Below are positions 24,325 through 37,300 of a stretch of 64,000 bases of DNA, piece after piece. A program made the translations under genes and the position numbers. This DNA is from Apostichopus japonicus (Eukaryota; Echinodermata; Holothuroidea; Aspidochirotida; Stichopodidae): assembly GCF_037975245.1 (NCBI RefSeq), contig NC_092574.1, positions 22,509,713 through 22,573,712 on the forward strand. Direction: 5' to 3'. Each line of letters begins with the position of its first letter. Position 1 is the first letter of the stretch. The notes beneath the pieces were generated by a model. That model searched no databases. It was not told the origin of the DNA and saw only the letters and a list, made by a program, of their open reading frames with translations.

Positions 24325-25407
24325 ATGATACCGGGACAATCTAAATTGTTGTACCAGCTCAATCGGTTCGTCACCGAGAGGGTCTCGGCTCGACGAGCTG
24401 GGATACAGAAGACGGTACGAGAAGTTTGTAAAGTGGTGACTGACATTTTGAAAGAAGTTGAAGTACAAGAGCCAAGGTTTATAAGTTCTCTCGTCGAGAC
24501 CGATACGGCACGGTTTGAAGGCTTGACGGTCGTGTCGCCGATGGAATTTGAAATAGTCTTATTTCTGAATCAGATGGGAGTATTCAATTTTGTTGACGAT
24601 GGGTCCGTACCAGGATGTGCAGTGTTAAAGCTAAGCGATGGGCGCAAGCGATCCATGTCTCTATGGGTCGAGTTTATAACTGCGTCGGGTTATCTCTCAG
24701 CCCGCAAAATTCGTTCTCGATTCCAAACTCTGGTAGCGCAAGCTGTTGACAAGTGCAAATATCGTGACATTGTGAAAATGATTGCAGATACTACTGAAGT
24801 CAAACTAAGGATACGCGAGCGCTATGTTGTACTGATTACGCCCGCCTTCAAGTGTAGTGGTATCTGGCCAAGAAGCGCCGCACATTGGCCCATGCCCCAC
24901 ATCCCCTGGCCGAATCCAGCTCTAGTGGCCGAAGTCAAGACTGAGGGGTTTAACCTCTTATCTAAAGAAAGTCCAGCCCAGGCCGGGAAACAATCCTCGG
25001 CCGAAGGAGACGCTTGGGTTCTGTCCTTCTCGGACGCGGAGAATAAACTCTTACAAGGCGGTTGTAGAAAGAAATGTCTAAGCATCTTAAAATCGTTGCG
25101 TGACAAACACCTTGACATGCCGGGACAACCCGTTAGGAATTATCACTTGAAGACGCTATTGTTGTACGAATGCGAAAAACACCCCCGGGAGATCGAATGG
25201 GACGAGACGTGCTTGGGAGACCGATTGAACGGGATCCTGCTTCAGATGATCTCGTGTTTACAAAATCGAAGATGTCCGCATTATTTCTTGACAGGACTAG
25301 ACTTATTCCAATCGCAGCCGCATGCGGAACTCGATCAAGCTGCTAAACAAATCTGGAGGATAGCAAGAGAAATTTTAACCAACCCTAAGAGCTTAGAAAA
25401 ACTTTGA
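24325..25407 (+). CDS. mab21l: MAB21L1/2-type protein (cGAS-like nucleotidyltransferase fold)
   Basis: A single uninterrupted 360-codon frame matches the family length (about 359 residues in vertebrate MAB21L1 and MAB21L2) and is very similar along its whole length. Recognisable blocks include VQEPRFISSL, MGVFNFVDDGS, LKLSDGRKRSMSLWVEF, a SAAHWPMPHIPWP block, GGCRKKCLSILK and the C-terminal EILTNPKSLEKL. The acidic pair E74-x-E76 (MEFEIVLF) sits where cGAS has catalytic acids, but MAB21L1/2 proteins are not known to make cyclic dinucleotides. The family acts in eye, neural and sensory-organ development. The start at 24325 is preferred because M-I-P-G-Q-S-K-L aligns with the family N terminus and has A at -3. 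An in-frame ATG at 24262 with weak context would add 21 residues. The gene looks intronless, as in other animals. A possible AATAAA lies at 26260. Confidence 0.95.
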   Translation: MIPGQSKLLYQLNRFVTERVSARRAGIQKTVREVCKVVTDILKEVEVQEPRFISSLVETDTARFEGLTVVSPMEFEIVLFLNQMGVFNFVDDGSVPGCAVLKLSDGRKRSMSLWVEFITASGYLSARKIRSRFQTLVAQAVDKCKYRDIVKMIADTTEVKLRIRERYVVLITPAFKCSGIWPRSAAHWPMPHIPWPNPALVAEVKTEGFNLLSKESPAQAGKQSSAEGDAWVLSFSDAENKLLQGGCRKKCLSILKSLRDKHLDMPGQPVRNYHLKTLLLYECEKHPREIEWDETCLGDRLNGILLQMISCLQNRRCPHYFLTGLDLFQSQPHAELDQAAKQIWRIAREILTNPKSLEKL

Positions 25408-27984
25408 CAGATTTTGGTTTGTTTGGATCAAGAGAAAATTATTTATTTCGTCGTCGTCGTCTTTGTAAAAATCATCATGTTGGATTTAAAAAAAAAATAC
25501 AAGAACAAAAATTTCATGGAAAAATGGTTATTATTATTATTATTTAAAGTAGCCGTTTTAAATCGCTTAAACTAACTGTGAAAATAGATGTATCGTGTCT
25601 TTGCAATCGCTAGTTCTTATGATTAATATCCTTCCATTTTACCCATCATTTGGGACATGTTTTTCTAGTCCAAAAAGCAATGGGCGTTGAATTGGATATG
25701 CCTCTTGAAAAGTAGTTATCTGGTTATATAAAAATTGTGTACGTGTGGTTTACCAACGTGTTTCATCATCCTGAAATTCCAAGCTCGTTTTTATGGAACC
25801 TTCGAAAACAAATTGGTACAAATTTATCTACAGGAATTGGTTTTTCATATATATTCGTCGTCATGCTGTTTAAAAAAGGTTTAAATGAATTTGTAGCAGT
25901 CTGAGAAAATTCTGTCGATGTGACGAAGCCAGAGCTGTTATTAATGGAAGTTTTATAACTGTGTGCACTAACATAGTATCTATGCAAACTTTACATTGTC
26001 TTGTATTGCCGTCAACGATATAGTTACTACTATAGTGTGGTAAAAACTTGCATTGGCTTTCCGAATCAGACAGGGAGCTATAGCTGTTTGTCGAGTGCGG
26101 CGGTCATCTATGACCTGTGCGTTACTGCCCGCTGAGAATAGAGTTCGTGTAGTCGATGTTATCATGCTGGGCCACCCTGGTAAGAATGTTGATTCATTTT
26201 CGTATAGAACTTCTATCTTAGCATGTGGCAAGAATTTAACACAAAAAAAAAAAAAACTAAATAAAGTCACCTTTGTTTTAAAAATGATAACCTGCCAAAA
26301 AAAAAAATGGACTATGATCTTAGTTTTTAATAAATTCACATTATTATGTTGGCTAACTTTATTGTTTAGTAATATTTCATATTATTATGGACATACACCG
26401 ATGTTAAGTTATGAACTACAACCAACCTAAGCACGTAAATAAATTCAACATAACCAGGCAGGATAAACAATAAAATATGCTCATCTTTTTTTTCCTTTTC
26501 TTTCTTGTGTGTGTAACGCAATACATTCTTCGTTCTTGACGATTTAGGGTTTAATTATTCATTTCAAGTAATAGGTTCAACAATTGAACTACTTCTAATC
26601 ACATTTCTACGTGAATTTTGTTTCGAATATTTCGAAAAAAAAAATTGGGAGTATAATTTTACATGCACTGGTACGAGGAAGTAAAATCAAATTGTTCCGC
26701 ACAAATGTTGCATTTATTACATGGCCGACATCATTGTTTCTTTATGACTTTGATATTCCATCCATATGAAACACCGTAAATAATAGGAAAGAAGTATGTA
26801 AAACAAGATTAATGTAAATCAGCCATCGTTACAACTTAACCGCAAAAAAAAAACTTAATCCAACAAGCATATTTTGGGATAATTAATATTATTATCGTCA
26901 GCTTAATTTGTCGTTTTACTTTACGTTTTTACATGCAAACCCATAGGCCTATATCTGAACTGAATTCCTTCAAAACTGGTTTGTTAAAAAAAACTTCATT
27001 ACTTCATGTAACTTAGGACGTTTGCAATAATTTTATGAAGTGTTGTTACTCAAGTGTGGGATGTCTTTACTTAATTGTTCAATCCCTCCTGTAAGTTTTA
27101 ATGTTAAAGGGAAAAAGGATAACTCCGTTTTGTCTTTTCTCTATACAGCAGTATACTTATATCAAGCATATTGTCCACAACTTTGCCATTTTATTTTTTT
27201 AACAAGAGCAAAGTTTTATTCGCCTATATATGATGTATGGTAGAATCTAATGACAATGATAGCTGAGCAGTCACGTGACTAAATTTATTGTATTCGTCGT
27301 TTGTTTATGTTATGTGATTACGATTAAAACCTGCCCGTCTGTCATTATTATATAAATAGTTAATAATTAAAACAGTCTGCGAAACAATGAAACTTGCGAC
27401 TATCATCATGGAAACAGAAGTACATTTAAATCAGACTTTAGGAGAGAAACAAAATTAAAACTTGAGATTTATGGTCAGTCGGTGATTGCTTTCAGTAACC
27501 ATTATTAATATTTTGATTTTTTTTTTGTCGCTCAGCATACAATCGCCAAAAACGACTACAATTAATGACCATGAGAAGGGTCCAAAATTTCTATGGCAAT
27601 ATAATCATGCCATTATCAAACGACTAAATTAATGATATTTTTAAGTCACTGTGCGTGTACGTTGTTCTATTGTTTTGCTTTTCTTACGAATTACAATACA
27701 ACCCATTGTGTTCTTGTCTTTGCTGGTCACATAAATGTGTATTAGCCTACATATAATAGACAATTGACATTGTTGAGGCTGTTAGTGGTAGCGGTAATCT
27801 TGTCGTGAACTTGTTGCATATACTACAGGGTATGTTTTCATTATTATTATTACCATTATTATTATGATTAAAAGTATAATTTATTTCCCTTGTTTCTTGT
27901 AGGTGTGATTGCAAAACTTTTGGTCTTCAAAAAGAGTTAGTAAGAAAAGATGTTTGTTAAAAATTTCAAAAAAAAAAATAACAG
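25408..27984. other. 3' flank of the MAB21-like gene; no further gene
   Basis: Very AT-rich, with ATT/TTA trinucleotide runs (25520-25545, 27838-27870) and A homopolymers. It probably contains the 3' UTR of the MAB21-like gene in its first part. Open frames such as 26053-26430 have no recognisable domain. Confidence 0.5.
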
Positions 27985-27986
27985 TA

Positions 27987-28015
27987 CTCTCTTAAAATGA
28001 TAGACTGAATTTTCC
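27987..28015 (+). repeat. Left terminal inverted repeat
   Basis: CTCTCTTAAAATGA then T, then AGACTGAA and TTTT. It pairs with the complement of 42856-42884: 14 exact bases, one mismatch (T versus G), eight exact bases, then partial similarity. The flanking TA is palindromic, so the repeat could be read as two bases longer. Confidence 0.88.
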
Positions 28016-28200
28016 AGTGTAAAGTGCGATTGAAATTTTTTTCAGTGCATAAGACTGAGTTTAGACTGAAAACCAGTCCAAATAGTATGAAGAGTCCGTT
28101 GCACAGCTCAGTCTGTGTTTACACTGAACGTAATATCCAATCATATCGTTCAATTTTGTCACGGGATTGCGTCGATTTCAGTCGTTCTGTTCCACTGAAA
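28001..28200. repeat. Left subterminal repeat zone
   Basis: AGACTG occurs at about 28002, 28051 and 28062, and CAGTCT at about 28109. Several one-base variants (CAGTCC, CAGTCG, CACTGAA) are present in both orientations. The zone is sparser than that at the right end. In plant CACTA elements such zones bind the TNPA protein; the same role here is inferred. Confidence 0.7.
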
Positions 28201-28399
28201 TGACGTCCAATCAGAAATGTAATACATGATCACGTGATCTTGATATTTGCATTATTACAATAGCTGAGCGGCGACCGCGACCGCTAGCGCATTGCATGCA
28301 GGCAGGGAAATGCACACTGTACATACGCACGTAACTACGGTGGGTAAGTACTCGTACGTGACACGTAGTACACTAGTACTAGTACTTGGACGTTGCAAA
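28201..28399 (+). promoter_or_regulatory. Probable internal promoter and 5' UTR of the transposon genes
   Basis: Between the left subterminal repeats and the first ATG the base composition becomes more GC-rich (GGCGACCGCGACCGCTAGCGC near 28269), with a palindromic ACTAGTACTAGTACT just before the start. No clear TATA box is seen. A GTAAGT at 28344 could be the donor of an upstream untranslated exon. This must hold the promoter if the SAM gene starts inside the element. Confidence 0.4.
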
Positions 28400-31300
28400 A
28401 TGGCAGAATCGTTAAGAACGTTTCTTACGAAGAAAGGCTTCGATGAGGAAATCCTTACGCAGTTTGAGGGTATTTTATTCTTTTGTTTAATTAATATAAA
28501 ATGTAAGCAGGCACAGTCGTGTGGCTTAGCCTGCGTGTATATTACATTTGTAGTTTGGAACACTGAACATGATGTTGACTGGAGGTAGGCCTAGTAAGTT
28601 AGGCCTAGTAACAGTAACATAGGCTCACTGGTTAGCAAGAATTAGGGGCCTACTGTACATAGTAACTAAGTTAGACATAGACTCAAGACTGTCAAGTTCG
28701 TCCTAACGTTACTCCTGGCATAGCCTAGGCAATTAAACGTAGCATAGACAAACTGTTTTCGATTGTTCTGTCTTGGCATATACTCTAATAATTTTTTTTG
28801 TGTATGCACGAAGTAACGTGAAAGACTGAACTCGATTGAAGCACTCCCACCAAGATAATCGACAACCAGAGACTAGCTAGGCGATTATCTTGTTATGCAG
28901 CCCGGAAAAGTTGCAAAAAAAATAAACCTTGCTTTGCATAATAAAATATTAAAAGAGTTTGTCGTATTTGTCAGAGACTGTGAAGTTTGTTACACAGCAT
29001 ATCTACGGCTCTGGTATGTTATATTACTAGACTGCAACCAGCGTGTTTTTATCTGCGTTTTGAGCTAGACATTTGATATGCATTGTTGCTCTGCATAAGG
29101 CGATTCATTGTTCAAATAAATCTGTGCACATTTCAAATTTCGTTGCGTTAGACATGTGTAGTCAGGCGTCGTATATTTGAGGCGATTGTGCATCATTCAT
29201 TGCTGTTTACAGTGACTGTAAAATATTACAATAGTCTACCTGGGGAGAGAGCAGTCGGACAAAAAAATAAGGCCGTGGCTATTCTTAAGACTAGTCGTAA
29301 CAATTATTTATAAACTATTCTTAAGACATCGGCGAATTCATGCGAATTCAAAGTAAATAAAGCAACTTCGCATGAAGTAGGGGTAACCCTAACCCTAACT
29401 CTAACCCTCAATCTAACCCTAACCGGAAATTATTGTTACTCCTGGTCGTAAAAATAGTACTCCTAGTCGTAAAAATAGCAACTGCGCATGCGCAAAAGGG
29501 AATTATTGTTACAACTAGTCGTAAGAATAGCCACTTTGAAAAAATAATTTTCATTTCCCACGCAGAAATTATATATACCGTCGCAACTCGTTCAAATGGT
29601 GAAAAATAATCACATAATTAAATGACTGCAAGTATTGTTTCATTGCTTTTTTGAATGATAAGTTTGGTGTAGGAATAGAACCCCAAAGTACAATGGTTTA
29701 ATTTGCCCAAAAGTCAATAAACTTATAAAGGAAAAAATATGACTACACGCAAGTAGAATACTGCAGTAGCTGTGCATAGACATGTACTATACTCAGGGAT
29801 GTAAGTCTTCCGGATTTTTACGGAAATCCGGTTTTTTTTTTAATTCCAATAAGTCTTCCGTATTTTTACGGAAATCCGTTTTTTTTTAATTCCAATAAAG
29901 TTCCACAAAATTGTTCGAATATCAAAGACACAACGCCGCAAAAATGCCTGGCCCGTTGCAGCAAGCTAACTTCAATTTTCACTCATCGATCACTCAAAAT
30001 ACTATTTCCAGTTTCGCATCATCGCATTGCACTGTACAACATTGTGCCATGTGAATATCGTTGCGTACGTGCGAACTTCAAATCGCTATAGCTCATTTCT
30101 GTCGTTGAAAAACCTTGCCTAATTCATGTTGATTGGACTGCTAATTAATATCTTCGTAACTGCTGGTGCTCGACATAAGTTTTGGAATTAACGCTTGTGA
30201 TATTTGTGAGCGGCGGAAATCTACGGGATACGCATATGAAAGTCGATATTTGTGATCGCATTCGAATGTGAGACTGTTTTTTATTCCGTAGTTCGCTGCG
30301 ACGTATTCGTAACTTTGAGCTAGCCTAACATAACGATAGTGTGTAAGTACAGTAGTACTGTAAGAACTAGGGGTAGGATGTGTTAGCGCTAATACTTCTA
30401 AGCTAGCCTAACATACAGTAACGATAGTGTGTAAGTAGTCAGAGCTATGAGTAGGATGTGTTAGGACGGCATTCACCTGGGGTCTCCGAATATTTTTGGG
30501 CTGCACTTACATCCCTGTATACTAACAATACTATAGTGTGTGTGCACGCGAACGTTGTTCTTTACACTGAACTGTGTACAACATGATACCAGCGCGCTTG
30601 TATGTACTAGCCTATGTAGTGTAGGAAACGAGCTCACCTGGTCCGCCATTCGTATGTGTTACCAAGCTCATTATAACTTGTAATGAGCAGACGCACACGC
30701 ACGCGGGTTTCATTATATAATCATAGGGTGTGTATTTGCAATTCATGAGCGTTACGTCAGCTAATGTTCATTGCGTTCGTGTACACAATCTGTGTTGTTT
30801 CATGACCGCATTTAGGTTGCGAGGATGCGCGTCGGTTTTGAGCACAGTGTGGAGATATGGTAATGCTCAAAATCAGGTGAAAAGCGCTCGCAAATTTGTC
30901 TATAACTTGGGAACCAGTGAGTGGTATTGCATGAAACTTGTAATTAGATAGTATTTTATAAGCTTTGTACTGGTACACATTATTGCGACACTATTGTTTT
31001 CAAGATCCTAACCATCATCCCTAGAGTCAGTAGAGGTATGTGAAACAAAACATGACACCTTGTAATGTAATCCAGTTACTTTTCTTCTCTTCATTTATCG
31101 TGTGTTCTGCAGAATTAAGTTTGTGTATAACGAAATACTTGCTTCCACCATACTATGATATTCGTTAATAGTAGGCCGACATAGAATACAATTGTTAAGA
31201 ATATATATGGCTATTCCTCCTATAACTCCTATAGTATATGGACTAGGCTAGCTACAAGTTAGGCTAATCTAACACATAGCAAGTACCTAGTCTGTTTAAG

Positions 31301-34300
31301 AATATTCAGCATTGTAATAAATAGGCCATCCATGTCTATGACTTAATGACCAGCTTTACAGCGACAACCACTAGCTTGTGATTGTATGGGTTTAACAAAG
31401 TATTTTGCACAAACCAATATTAAAATTCCATATTAAATTATATTGTATCAATCTTCAGTTTCATTGGTGTAGGCTGCAAATTACTCGGTGAAGCTGCCAG
31501 AAAACAGTGTGTGATTCGCTCATACTGATCATGCTGCTTTGATGTATAGGGAACTATCAAAAAAAGAAAATATATTTTAAAGGGCTCACAATTTGTGTTT
31601 TCACGTTCTTGCACAACACAATGTAGCAATATACCTACACTTACACACTGTGATACATCAATATATACCAGCAACCACTACCCATTTCTCTTTTTTTTTA
31701 GAATGCAGTCAACTTGACAAGATGTTTTGGTAACTTGTGACCTAACCGTACTAGAATGCACTAGAAAATGGGATTTATTTGTTTCAAGTGTGGACAACAT
31801 ATAAGTGGGAGGACAAGAGAATTAGGATATCATCTTCATGCATTTCACACAGTTGTAGGCTCAGGTGATCACCTAACTTGTGGACAAGATGGATGCATGA
31901 AGACATTCACCATAATTAATTCCTACTTGAGTCACATAAGGCATGAACATGCACCGCATCAGAATGAACAGATTGTTGGGAATAATTTAAATGAAAATAA
32001 CCGGCATAATGATGTCAATCATGAAATTGACGATTTACCCGAACCAGAATTTGAAGAGAATGACATTTTTCAAGAAATGGAACCTGAAGTTAATGGACAT
32101 GCTTTGGACTACCTAGAAGGTTTTGATCATGAATCACTAAAGAAGCTAGCCGTTCATTTGATTATAAAGTTGAGGTCTACCTGTTCAATTTCATTCTCAT
32201 CAATACAAACAATTATTAGTGGTACAAGCGATATGTTTAGATATGCAGTTTCCTCTCTACAGCAGGATATGTTGCGCTTAATGGAAACACATGGAGTAGA
32301 TATCAATGCCCCAGATGTAGGTAACCTTTGTGCAAAATTTAACTTGTTTGAAAATCCGTATGCTGGTATCGAAACAGAAAGAAAACAGGCTACATACATG
32401 GTCGAAAACTTAATGTTGGTCAAACCAATTCAGATTGCTTTAGGAACACGGTTTGAACAAGCAGTTGAACGGAAAACTGGTGAAATTGTACAGAAGGTAG
32501 TAACTGACAGCTTTCAATATATTCCTGTTGCTGAAGTTATTAAACTTATTTTGAGTCAACCTATTGTTAGAGAGTTGATTGAAAATGAAGAACACTCTCC
32601 TGAAAATTTTCTCCGAGGTTTTCAGGATGGCACACTATACAAACAATCTGGATTTTTTAAGGAACATCCATGTGCTCTACGTTTACAGCTATATTATGAT
32701 GATGTAGAGGTAACAAATCCACTTGGCAGTAAAACTGGTGTTCATAAACTGGCTATGTTTTATTATTCAATCCAAAATCTACCAAGGCGTTTCAATTGTA
32801 CAGCAAGTAGCATTCATTTGCTGGCCGCTTGTTATTACCAGGATGTGGCAAAATATGGCTTTGAGCCAATTTTGGCACCATTTATTGAAGAAATGAAACA
32901 CTTTGAAAGTGATGATGGTGTTCAGCTTATGATTGATGGAAGAATGATCAATATTCATGGAAGTTTGGTGTCATATAGTGCAGACTCATTGGCAGCACAT
33001 GCATTACTTGGTTTCATGAGCCCCTCTGCTAATAAGCTTTGCAGGTTATGTTATGCCTCACGTGATGATATTCAGAACTATTTTCTTGAAGATGATTTTG
33101 AGTTGAGAACAATTGATAGTCATGATTTAGATGCAGAAGAAGCTTCTCGACAAGGATTCAGAGACCCAAGAACTGGTGTAAGAAGCTATTGTCCTCTAAA
33201 CACCTTGCGAAATTTTCACAGTGCTACCAACTTTAACTTAGACATCATGCATGATATGCTGGAAGGTGTATGCCCTTATGAAATTAAGTTATTGCTCCAC
33301 CAGTTTATTTATGTGGATCATTTTATAACTGTAGAAGACTTCAATCAGCGATTGAAGGCATTTCATTTCCCTTTCAATGATAGAAAGAATAAGCCATCGG
33401 CAGTAATGCCTGACCGCCTTCGAAATATTGCAGACCACAAGTTAGGGCAAAAGGCAGTGCAGATGTGGTGCTTAACTAGAATGCTTCCTCTTCTCATTGG
33501 CAGTAGAGTTCCTTACAACAATGAATACTATGAATTGCTTTTGCTATTACTTCGATGCATGGATATTATTTTTGCTCCTGTAATCTCCACCTCTCATACC
33601 GTTTATCTGAAACATCTAATAATGGAACATCACGCTCAGTTCAAGTTGAAATTTCCAGGGCAACGTTTTATCAACAAACAACATCATATGGTTCATTATC
33701 CTACTTGCATAAGAATGTCTGGACCTCTGACTACACTTCAGTGTCTCAAATATGAGATGAAGCACTCATTTAGTAAGAAGATTGCTGCCATTAACTGCAA
33801 CTTCAAGAATATATGCCAATCAGTCACTCTAAAGCATCAGATTATGCAATGTGCTGTATGGTCTGGCAGTGGTCTACGCCTTGACTTTGAATGTGCTGGA
33901 GGAAATTTAACTTCCATTGATTCACTAGCAGGAAGCAGGGTTATTGCAGAGCATCTACAAGTTGCTGAAGATACAGAAATATTTGAAGCACGTCAAGTGT
34001 CACTTTTTGGTACAGACTATAAGCCAAAATTATTTCTAGCAACAGATATGGTCGAGGACATACCACAATTTGGTCGTATTTGTAGCATTTTGGTTCGTGC
34101 ACAGACACCTGAATCTGTTTACTTTGTAGTCCAGAAGTGGCGAAACAAAGGATTTTCCCCTCACTTTCATGCCTATGCAGTGACAAATTTGGACAACCCA
34201 GAATTCTCCATCGTACAGCTTGAGTCTCTCTTAGATTTCCATCCTCTGTCAGGATTAACCTCATATGAACAACATTCACCACTTTATCTGTGTCCGAGAT

Positions 34301-37300
34301 ACACCCTCAGTCAGAATAATTGAAGGTATATCAATAGTTTCTCTCTTTATTTCTAAACACAATAGTTGCAATTTATACACATGCTTAAAAAATGCTAAAT
34401 GAGTTCTGTAGAATTGGTTTTTAATCCCCCAAGTTTTAATACACAAGTGCACTTGTCTTGCATAAGTCTCACGTCTTGCTAGTTGCTTTAAAAAATATCA
34501 AATTAACATATTTTCCCTGCACTAGTGATTATAGTATTTAACATTCATATTTGGGTAAAGCAGTGTAAAAAAGGAGAAATGATTAAAAGATTTCACATCA
34601 GTTATCAAAAGATCAAACCATGTTTGCTATCAAAACAGACTTCCTTTGTTGATAACATAACCAACTTTTGTGGTGAGCTGTTTTTCCCCACCATTAGCTG
34701 CTGCAAAGACAACCTTTTTAATGTGAATTGTGTGCCACATAGAAATTATCTTCTGTAGAAACTTATGCCGCATGTGTCTGCATTCTTCTTGTTTCAAGCT
34801 TCACCTAATTTTAACATTTTGCACTTCCACTTGTAGAAAATGATGTTGACATGGAGGTTTTTGGAAGCATGTCTGAAGAAGATCTCAAAGAAATTGGAAT
34901 AACATCATTTGGAGTACGAAGGAAGCTATACATAGCCATTCAACAATGTAAGACAGATAAGGAAGAGGTAATGTGTGTATTTCGTTAATTGATTTTTTTT
35001 GGGGGGGGGGGGTGGGGGAATCACTACAGGTAATTTAGTCCCTTTAGAGTCCACACTCTTGACTTTGAGAAAGTAAGAGGTTGAAAGTCTTTGAAGACTC
35101 TACAAGCCTTCCTAATCCAAATCATCAAAAATATATCTCTTTCCTCAGAAATATGCAATTGATATTAAATGCATTTAATTGCCATGTAAGGTACTTGCTG
35201 TGTTAAACATATGTAAACATTATCACATATTCTATTACTGGTCCATGGCATTCAATCTGCACTTACATATGGAGACCACAAATCTATTACTGGTATGATA
35301 TTTTCTACTCTTGATGGATTGCCTACAAGTTTGTGTATTCTTCCTTCTTACTTTCAGAATACCTATTAACCATCTTTTTTTTTCTTTTCAAAAGGATCAT
35401 TTCTTTTGTTGTAAGGATTCAGAGCCATCTGATCTTGACTCAAGCTCTGTCTCACAATGGGATCCACAGGAAGAAGCATCTGTGTCAGGAAGTGGTCCTT
35501 CTGCAAGTTCTACTCCATGTAAGAAGATGAGGTCTGTGTCCCCAATCATGGTAAGTCCAGTTCTCACTTACTTTACATTTGCATTATTTAGTTTTAAACT
35601 GATTGGAAACATTGTGCCTGCAAAGCCCCTGTATATAACTCCATTTTGACGTAATGGTTTTGCACTGAAATTCTAAGGAAAAAATAAAACAGAGGGCCTT
35701 AAAGCCTCAAGGGGTGCCAAGTACAGCTCTTTTAACGAGATGCATATATACATTGGTAATGAGTGAAATGTTTAGGTATTTTGCACATTGGTCCAATTAA
35801 TGAATTCTTAAAGGAAACACTCTCTGGAAGATTCACTACATGCAAGACAGGTCTGCAGTGCTTTCAAACCTCTGAAACCAGAATAGAGTGGCAATTAACT
35901 GAAGTAATGAGTAGTGATAGTATAAATGCTATACAACCAGTGTGTGATTAATAACATTTATTAATTTAGAACCAGGTAGCCTATTCAAGGTCAATTTGTT
36001 TGTGTCCTTTTTTGCTCAGAATGTGGCTGCTACTGATAGGTAAACATTAACCAGATGCATCTTGATTTCATTCTCTTTTAGAACTTTGGTCTGAAAGAAA
36101 TGATGCTTAAACATTCTGAAGGAAAAGTTTTGGCCAAACAATTAGAGGATGCTGAAGTTTTGACAGATCAGTGTAGAAGAACACTAATACGCTTGACGGT
36201 AGCTTGCCTTATAGAAAAGACTGGTGACCTGTAAGTAGTATTAGATCAGTATCTTTGAGATACTGTTATGCCAGTGGCCAACTCTTTTCAGTATGAGGAC
36301 CCTCTGTAACACTGCTAAGCATTGAGAAGCTAGTTTAACTTTTCATATTTTCTATATGTTGCAAGATAAAACTACTTTTTTAATGGAGTTCCTTCAGTGT
36401 CTGCAAAATCGATTGCCTCAAATTTGATCTAGGAATCTTTGGTTTCTTCAATAGGTATCCATCATCAGAGCAAAAAACACTACTGGCAAAAGAAATCATT
36501 GCAACATTTCCATCGGTTAAAGACACTACACAGGGAATGAAAGGTTATGTAAGTATTTTACTTTGCAAACTTCTGTAGGAATTGAGAACATCAACGATTT
36601 GCTATGCCTTTAGCAGGTGCACCTCTCCCCCATCCCCTACCTGCTGCCACTTACTATATTGCCCATGAAGAAATTATGTGACACTTCAGGCAAGACTTCT
36701 GAACTTGAAACATTCTCAGTTATAAATTAGACTTCATGACAAGGTTGAAGGCTTTCAAAGGCTGCACTAGTGCAAAGAACTTCACTGTGGCTCCTGAAAT
36801 ATTTAGAAAGAGGGAAACCATCAGCTGCAAGTGGTGTGTCAATATCAAATATTTGTAATAATCAAATGACAAATACTAGTAACACCTGACGGTTTTATGT
36901 AATTTAAAGATGGTTTGATTGAAAGTTTCTTTGTATGTTGTGTTTTCACCATATGTCATACCAACAGTATTGCTATATTAATTGAAAATATAAGTATACA
37001 AGTTTATATCATACTCAATCATAATATTATTTCAGTTGAATGATTAATTTTAATATCATAGAAGGTGTGACGTTTCCATTTGGAAAGTTTCTCTCTTATT
37101 TTCAAAGACCATTGAAGTCACTAAAATACATTGACATTGATTCCTTTGTTGATTTTTTTCACTGTGGCAAGTAAATTGCTACATAAAACAATAGCATGTC
37201 TACATGTGTTCCTTGTATACTCTAGGAACAGTTTTATGCAAATGGTCAGGGATTCATAGAATATCGTCTGAAGAACCTACGATCAACTCGACCAAAGGAG

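Larger units (their letters stand above)
28470..31700. other. First part of SAM-gene intron 1, non-coding
   Basis: No coding frame is evident. The stretch carries a MITE (29275-29534), a hAT-like element (29794-30517) and, at its end, the pyrimidine tract and AG (31700-31701) that could serve as splice acceptor for a transposase transcript. Confidence 0.6.

Noticed and set aside
26053-26430. 125-codon frame downstream of the MAB21-like gene
   Set aside because: It lies in the probable 3' UTR or flank, contains poly-A derived lysine runs and has no family resemblance.
28292-28588. 98-codon single-exon gene
   Set aside because: The frame includes SAM exon 1, but the SAM domain is only completed by splicing at 28469 to 34837; the read-through tail is intronic.
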